In this document: positions 7,563 to 9,741 of the stretch, piece after piece
How positions within the stretch are numbered: the stretch's first letter is position 1
Layout: each line of letters starts with the position of its first letter
Source of the DNA: Firmicutes bacterium UBA5486
Lineage (GTDB): Bacteria; Bacillota; UBA4882; UBA10575
Assembly: GCA_002427045.1 (NCBI GenBank)
Contig: DIPO01000021.1
Span: 10,624 to 20,364, forward strand
DNA: 9,741 nt
Reading direction: 5' to 3'
The notes under the pieces: model-generated
Databases searched by the model: none
Seen by the model: only the letters and a program-made list of their open reading frames with translations
Told to the model about the DNA's origin: nothing
Program-made: the position numbers and the translations under genes

Positions 7563-7576
7563 TTATACAATTCCTT
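7563..7576. repeat. 14-bp repeat after the small [2Fe-2S] gene stop, copy 1
   Basis: The minus strand reads AAGGAATTGTATAA directly after the stop codon. An identical copy lies at 8063-8076, exactly 500 nt away, at the rex stop codon. Its role is unknown and it may be chance in AT-rich DNA. Confidence 0.4.
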
Positions 7577-7816
7577 TTAATTTAATATATATTTAATAAA
7601 AAAATCTTCTACCTTCTCTTTAGTTAAAGATGTATAAATCTTATGATCAAGAGCAATAGTAACCCCGGATTGACATTCTCCTAAACAGAAACAAGCCTTT
7701 AATTCTATCTGGTCATCAAGGCCGTGTTCAACAATTAATCTCTTAAATTCATTAATCACATCATAGGCTCCGACTAAGTGACAAGAACTACCCACACATA
7801 CTGAGAGTGTTCTCAT
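7577..7816 (-). CDS. Small stand-alone thioredoxin-like [2Fe-2S] ferredoxin
   Basis: A 79-residue protein consisting only of a NuoE/HydC-type thioredoxin-like [2Fe-2S] domain: C7-x4-C12 (CVGSSC) and C44-x3-C48 (CLGEC). It aligns almost without gaps to the C-terminal domain of HydA in this window (HydA about 593-665), with roughly 27 of 73 residues identical by eye. Such proteins often accompany hyd operons in Clostridia, where they probably act as electron carriers or accessory subunits. Here it is first in the stretch leading to the sensory hydrogenase and phosphatase, so it could deliver electrons to the sensor (inference). The frame stays open to an ATG at 7885, but that extension runs through a Rex operator and the SD. 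The ATG at 7816 has AAGGAGG 7 nt upstream and starts right at the domain. Confidence 0.88.
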   Translation of the reverse strand: MRTLSVCVGSSCHLVGAYDVINEFKRLIVEHGLDDQIELKACFCLGECQSGVTIALDHKIYTSLTKEKVEDFFIKYILN

Positions 7817-7823
7817 AACAATC

Positions 7824-7830
7824 CCTCCTT
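7824..7830 (-). promoter_or_regulatory. Ribosome binding site of the small [2Fe-2S] gene
   Basis: Perfect AAGGAGG on the minus strand, 7 nt before the ATG at 7816. It decides the start against the ATG at 7885. Confidence 0.9.
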
Positions 7831-7848
7831 TACCGGAAAGATCCAGGT

Positions 7849-7866
7849 TTGTGAAACTTTTCACAT
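7849..7866. promoter_or_regulatory. Rex operator upstream of the small [2Fe-2S] / sensory hydrogenase genes
   Basis: The + strand reads TTGTGAAACTTTTCACAT, matching the Rex consensus TTGTGAA-N4-TTCACAA at 13 of 14 fixed positions. It lies 33 nt upstream of the ATG at 7816, in the leader or promoter region. rex is the next gene upstream. The simplest reading is that Rex represses this operon when NADH is low and releases it when NADH is high. Confidence 0.8.
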
Positions 7867-7892
7867 GTACAAGTAAAAATTTCACTCTTAGG

Positions 7893-7930
7893 GTTAAGGA
7901 TTTGCATAATTATTAGGGAATCGCATAATT
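7893..7930. repeat. Tandem 19-bp repeat upstream of the small [2Fe-2S] gene
   Basis: On the minus strand the units are AATTATGCGATTCCCTAAT (7912-7930) and AATTATGCAAATCCTTAAC (7893-7911), directly adjacent and identical at 15 of 19 positions. A related sequence, ATTATGCAATTTCTTTAC, is present upstream of hydC within and beside the 17-bp palindrome. It is possibly a binding site for a regulator shared by the two promoters. Confidence 0.45.
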
Positions 7931-7984
7931 GGTTTAAATGAATACCATAAGTTTCCACTTTTCGCACTTCCTAATTTAGCTGGC

Positions 7985-8012
7985 CTTTTATTTTGTATCC
8001 AGTTTATGTCAA
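7985..8012 (-). promoter_or_regulatory. Weak candidate promoter for the small [2Fe-2S] / hydS-like operon
   Basis: TTGACA (8007-8012), a perfect -35, is followed after 16 nt by TAAAAG (7985-7990), a 4-of-6 match to the -10. The leader would be about 160 nt and would contain the tandem repeat and the Rex operator. The -35 sits in an imperfect 20-bp palindrome, GTCAAGTTTATTAAATTGAC (8008-8027), 8 of 10 pairs. A promoter nearer the Rex operator is equally possible, though I saw no clear -10 there. The rest of 7817-8075 holds no gene I can support. Confidence 0.3.
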
Positions 8013-8062
8013 TTTAATAAACTTGACCTTTACTTAAAAAGTACAAAATGCGAGATTGGTAA

Positions 8063-8076
8063 TTATACAATTCCTT
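8063..8076. repeat. 14-bp repeat at the rex stop, copy 2
   Basis: The same AAGGAATTGTATAA as at 7563-7576, here overlapping the last base of the rex TGA. Confidence 0.4.
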
Positions 8077-8720
8077 CAGGATCCCAGCTTTCTGCTTAGA
8101 TGATGAGAAAGAGTTAAAATTCCCACCACTAAATCCTCGTTTTGAAGAATAATGTGCTCAGGAACCTCTAACCGTACAGGAGCAAAATTCCAAATCGCCT
8201 TAAAACCCGCTTTGATCACTAGTTCAGTAACCTGTTGTGCAACAGAAGCAGGAATAGTTAATACTGCAATCTCCATCCCTAATTCCCGTTTTTTATTAGA
8301 CAATTCTGAAAGATGAAAGATTTCTACCTTACCTTCCTGCTGCCCGATTTTAGCTTCATCTATATCAAAAAGAGCCGTAACTTCTAACCCGTGCATTTTA
8401 AAACCCGGATAACCGGCCAAAGCGGTACCAAGTTTACCAGCACCAATAATCGCAATCCGCCGGTTTTTATCCATCCCTAAAATCTCTTTGATCTGTTTTA
8501 AAAGATCAGAAACATCATATCCGGTTCCCCGGATCCCAAAGTCTCCAAAATACGATAAATCTTTTCTCAGCTGGCTAGAAGTAATCCCTAAGTTCCCGGC
8601 CATTTCTTCTGATGAAATTACAGAGATACCGAGATGATTGTATTCATTAAGCACACGAAAATATAAAGGAAGCCGGGATATTGTTGCTTGAGGAATTACA
8701 ACCATCCCATCAGACAACAT
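8076..8720 (-). CDS. rex: Redox-sensing transcriptional repressor Rex
   Basis: Rex is a dimeric repressor that binds DNA when NADH/NAD+ is low and leaves it when NADH binds; it typically controls fermentation and hydrogenase genes. With the start used here it has 214 residues, the usual Rex length. The N-terminal winged helix (about 5-80) contains SSEEMAGNLGITSSQLRKDL (36-55) followed by SYFGDFGIRGTGYDV (56-70), strongly conserved in Rex. The Rossmann NAD-binding domain has IAIIGAGKLGTALAGY (89-104), then ALFDID (116-121), TIPASVAQ (155-162) and IWNFAPVRLEVPEHI (176-190). The frame extends 11 codons upstream to an ATG at 8753, but that ATG has no SD, lies about 12 nt from the -10 and would put the Rex operator in the coding region. 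The ATG at 8720 has AAGGTGG 5 nt upstream. No strong terminator follows. Confidence 0.95.
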   Translation of the reverse strand: MLSDGMVVIPQATISRLPLYFRVLNEYNHLGISVISSEEMAGNLGITSSQLRKDLSYFGDFGIRGTGYDVSDLLKQIKEILGMDKNRRIAIIGAGKLGTALAGYPGFKMHGLEVTALFDIDEAKIGQQEGKVEIFHLSELSNKKRELGMEIAVLTIPASVAQQVTELVIKAGFKAIWNFAPVRLEVPEHIILQNEDLVVGILTLSHHLSRKLGS

Positions 8721-8725
8721 ACCCA

Positions 8726-8732
8726 CCACCTT
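8726..8732 (-). promoter_or_regulatory. Ribosome binding site deciding the rex start
   Basis: AAGGTGG on the minus strand, one base from AAGGAGG, 5 nt before the ATG at 8720. It overlaps the Rex operator by 2 nt. There is no comparable site before the ATG at 8753. Confidence 0.65.
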
Positions 8733-8748
8733 GTGATTGTTTTCACAA
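8731..8748. promoter_or_regulatory. Rex operator in the rex leader (autoregulation)
   Basis: The minus strand reads TTGTGAAAACAATCACAA, matching TTGTGAA-N4-TTCACAA at 13 of 14 fixed positions. It lies between the rex promoter and the rex ATG, about 10-27 nt after the expected transcription start. The half site GGATTGTGAA occurs twice in tandem (8742-8751 and 8753-8762), so a second, overlapping contact is possible. Confidence 0.8.
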
Positions 8749-8763
8749 TCCATTCACAATCCA

Positions 8764-8792
8764 ATTTTAGCTCAATAATTGCTATTTGCCAA
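8764..8792 (-). promoter_or_regulatory. rex: Promoter of rex
   Basis: On the minus strand TTGGCA (8787-8792) and TAAAAT (8764-8769) are separated by exactly 17 nt; each matches its sigma-70/sigma-A consensus at 5 of 6 positions. Expected start near 8757, immediately before the Rex operator. Confidence 0.7.
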
Positions 8793-8803
8793 GAAAACTC
8801 GAG

Positions 8804-8818
8804 TTAACTGTTAGTTAA
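8804..8818. promoter_or_regulatory. 15-bp palindrome upstream of the rex promoter
   Basis: TTAACT-GTT-AGTTAA, perfect 6-bp arms with a 3-nt centre, 11 nt upstream of the rex -35. It has the same form as the palindrome upstream of hydC (4502-4516). The binding protein is unknown. Confidence 0.4.
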
Positions 8819-8843
8819 TATTAATCTTTACTTTCTTCTGCTC

Positions 8844-9626
8844 CTAAAATCTTTGAAAACGTATTATAGTAGCAATTTTGCTAATAAATTCCGCAATTGT
8901 AGGAGGCTTTCCCCTTTGGGTCAAACTTTTTTCCTGTTCGAAGATTTCTTCAAAATATTCCCGATTCCCCCTTTTCCAGCTTGTAATAAGTGCATGTCTT
9001 ATTGCCGATTCAAGACTAGCAACTGTAATATCATATTTCTTCGCAATTTTAGGATAAAGATACTTTGTAAGATTTCCAACCAGCTTTTCATCTTTAAGTA
9101 CTAAAATAATTGCTTCTCTGAGATAAGAATACCCACGTAAATGAACTGGAACACCTAGGTTATGAAAAATTCTGGTGACCTCAAATTCTAGATCAAAATG
9201 GTCATCAAGATCCTTACCATTATTCTCCACCAGTAATTCGCTCTCTTTTTTCTCCCGGCCAAACTTACGGATTACTCTTAACAACATCTCAAAATCGACT
9301 GGTTTTATCATATAATAAGAAGCACCCATCTTAATCAGCTTATCAAGTATCGGTTTTCGATTAAAGGCAGTAACCACTATTACCTTAGGCTTCTGTGAAA
9401 GTTTTGTTAGCCTCTCCATCACCCCAATTCCATCTAGCCCGGGAATTATTATTTCAAGAACTAACACATCAGGATGATACTTTTTAATCTGTTCAATAGC
9501 TAACCAGCCATTATAAGCAATTCCTAGAATCTGCAGATCTTTTTGTTCACTTATATAATCTGCTATGGTCTTACATAACTCTTGATTACCATCTACTAAT
9601 AGCACTCCAATTTTTTGACCGGACAT
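8844..9626 (-). CDS. spo0A: Spo0A-family response regulator with an atypical receiver domain
   Basis: 260 residues, the usual Spo0A length, with a receiver domain (about 5-122) and a Spo0A DNA-binding domain (about 148-258). The effector half is typical: VPVHLRGYSYLREAI (159-173), LYPKIAKKYDITVASLESAI (190-209) and RHALITSWKRGN (210-221). In the receiver, T86 (VVTAF) and K108 (MIKPVD) are in place. However, the phospho-acceptor position is Glu58 (VLVLEIIIPGLDG; codon GAA at 9453-9455) instead of Asp, and the acidic pocket reads DGN (12-14) instead of DDN. Normal phosphorelay control is therefore doubtful, and Glu may imitate the phosphorylated state (inference). The start is the ATG at 9626; a GTG at 9638 abuts the AAAGGAGG site and is less likely. 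It lies upstream of rex, and spoIVB, its usual neighbour, is not visible. Confidence 0.92.
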   Translation of the reverse strand: MSGQKIGVLLVDGNQELCKTIADYISEQKDLQILGIAYNGWLAIEQIKKYHPDVLVLEIIIPGLDGIGVMERLTKLSQKPKVIVVTAFNRKPILDKLIKMGASYYMIKPVDFEMLLRVIRKFGREKKESELLVENNGKDLDDHFDLEFEVTRIFHNLGVPVHLRGYSYLREAIILVLKDEKLVGNLTKYLYPKIAKKYDITVASLESAIRHALITSWKRGNREYFEEIFEQEKSLTQRGKPPTIAEFISKIATIIRFQRF

Positions 9627-9637
9627 AAAATATTCCA

Positions 9638-9645
9638 CCTCCTTT
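9638..9645 (-). promoter_or_regulatory. Ribosome binding site of spo0A
   Basis: AAAGGAGG on the minus strand, 11 nt before the ATG at 9626. It touches the upstream in-frame GTG (9636-9638), leaving no spacer for that start. In 9646-9741 I see no convincing promoter or gene. Confidence 0.75.
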
Positions 9646-9741
9646 CACCCTACTACTTGCCCCAACAAAGTATTCCCAGCCTGGTCAGAATGTTGTTTCG
9701 CAAGTGATATTGGATTTCTTCATTTAGCATTCTTGGTGAAG

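Noticed and set aside
8721..8753. rex start at the ATG at 8753
   Set aside because: No SD, about 12 nt from the -10 box, and it would place the Rex operator in the coding sequence; the ATG at 8720 gives the usual Rex length.
8930..8945. TGTTCGAA-like sequence as a Spo0A (0A) box
   Set aside because: It lies inside the spo0A coding region and does not match TGTCGAA in spacing.
9627..9638. GTG start for spo0A at 9638
   Set aside because: The SD touches this codon with no spacer; the ATG at 9626 has a workable spacer.
9653..9741. A minus-strand frame open from the window edge to a TAG at 9653-9655, possible end of an upstream gene
   Set aside because: Only about 28 codons with no recognisable motif; an open run this short is expected by chance.
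1..9741. Insertion sequences, CRISPR arrays, tRNA or rRNA genes
   Set aside because: No transposase-like proteins, regularly spaced repeats or cloverleaf/rRNA signatures were seen on either strand.

Overview
The window holds eight genes, all on the minus strand, so transcription runs from high to low coordinates. In transcription order they are a Spo0A-type response regulator (8844-9626), the NADH/NAD+ sensor Rex (8076-8720), a small stand-alone thioredoxin-like [2Fe-2S] protein (7577-7816), a PAS-containing sensory-type [FeFe]-hydrogenase (5772-7481), a SpoIIE/PP2C-family serine phosphatase (4620-5771), and the three subunits of an electron-bifurcating [FeFe]-hydrogenase, hydC-hydB-hydA (30-4451). 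The mix of Spo0A, Rex, a trimeric bifurcating hydrogenase, AT-rich sequence and strong AGGAGG-type ribosome binding sites points to an anaerobic, fermentative, probably spore-forming Bacillota (Clostridia in the broad sense, or a Halanaerobiales-like lineage). I cannot name the species from the sequence alone.

Region by region. Positions 30-4451 form a tight hydCBA operon: hydC and hydB overlap by 8 nt, and hydB and hydA are 2 nt apart. A 168-nt gap (4452-4619) carries a candidate promoter and two palindromes. The sensory hydrogenase and the phosphatase abut exactly (TAA|ATG), so they are probably translationally coupled and work together. A 95-nt gap with a possible Shine-Dalgarno-sequestering hairpin separates them from the small [2Fe-2S] gene. 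Upstream of that gene is a 259-nt gap (7817-8075) with a near-consensus Rex operator, a 19-bp tandem repeat and a weak promoter candidate. rex has its own near-consensus promoter and an operator just downstream of it, which implies autoregulation. spo0A lies upstream of rex. I found no RNA genes, insertion sequences, CRISPR arrays or origins.

How the genes may work together. HydABC is expected to oxidise NADH and reduced ferredoxin together to make H2 (or the reverse). Rex reads the NADH/NAD+ ratio and probably represses both itself and the operon beginning at 7816. The sensory hydrogenase probably reads H2 or redox state through its H-cluster and passes this through its PAS/helical tail, most likely to the adjacent phosphatase. 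The most unusual point is the Spo0A homologue: its phospho-acceptor aspartate is a glutamate and one acidic-pocket aspartate is a glycine, while its DNA-binding domain looks intact. It may be a phosphorylation-independent Spo0A. Several start codons given here are shorter than the longest open frame because Shine-Dalgarno sites and family lengths favour the internal start.
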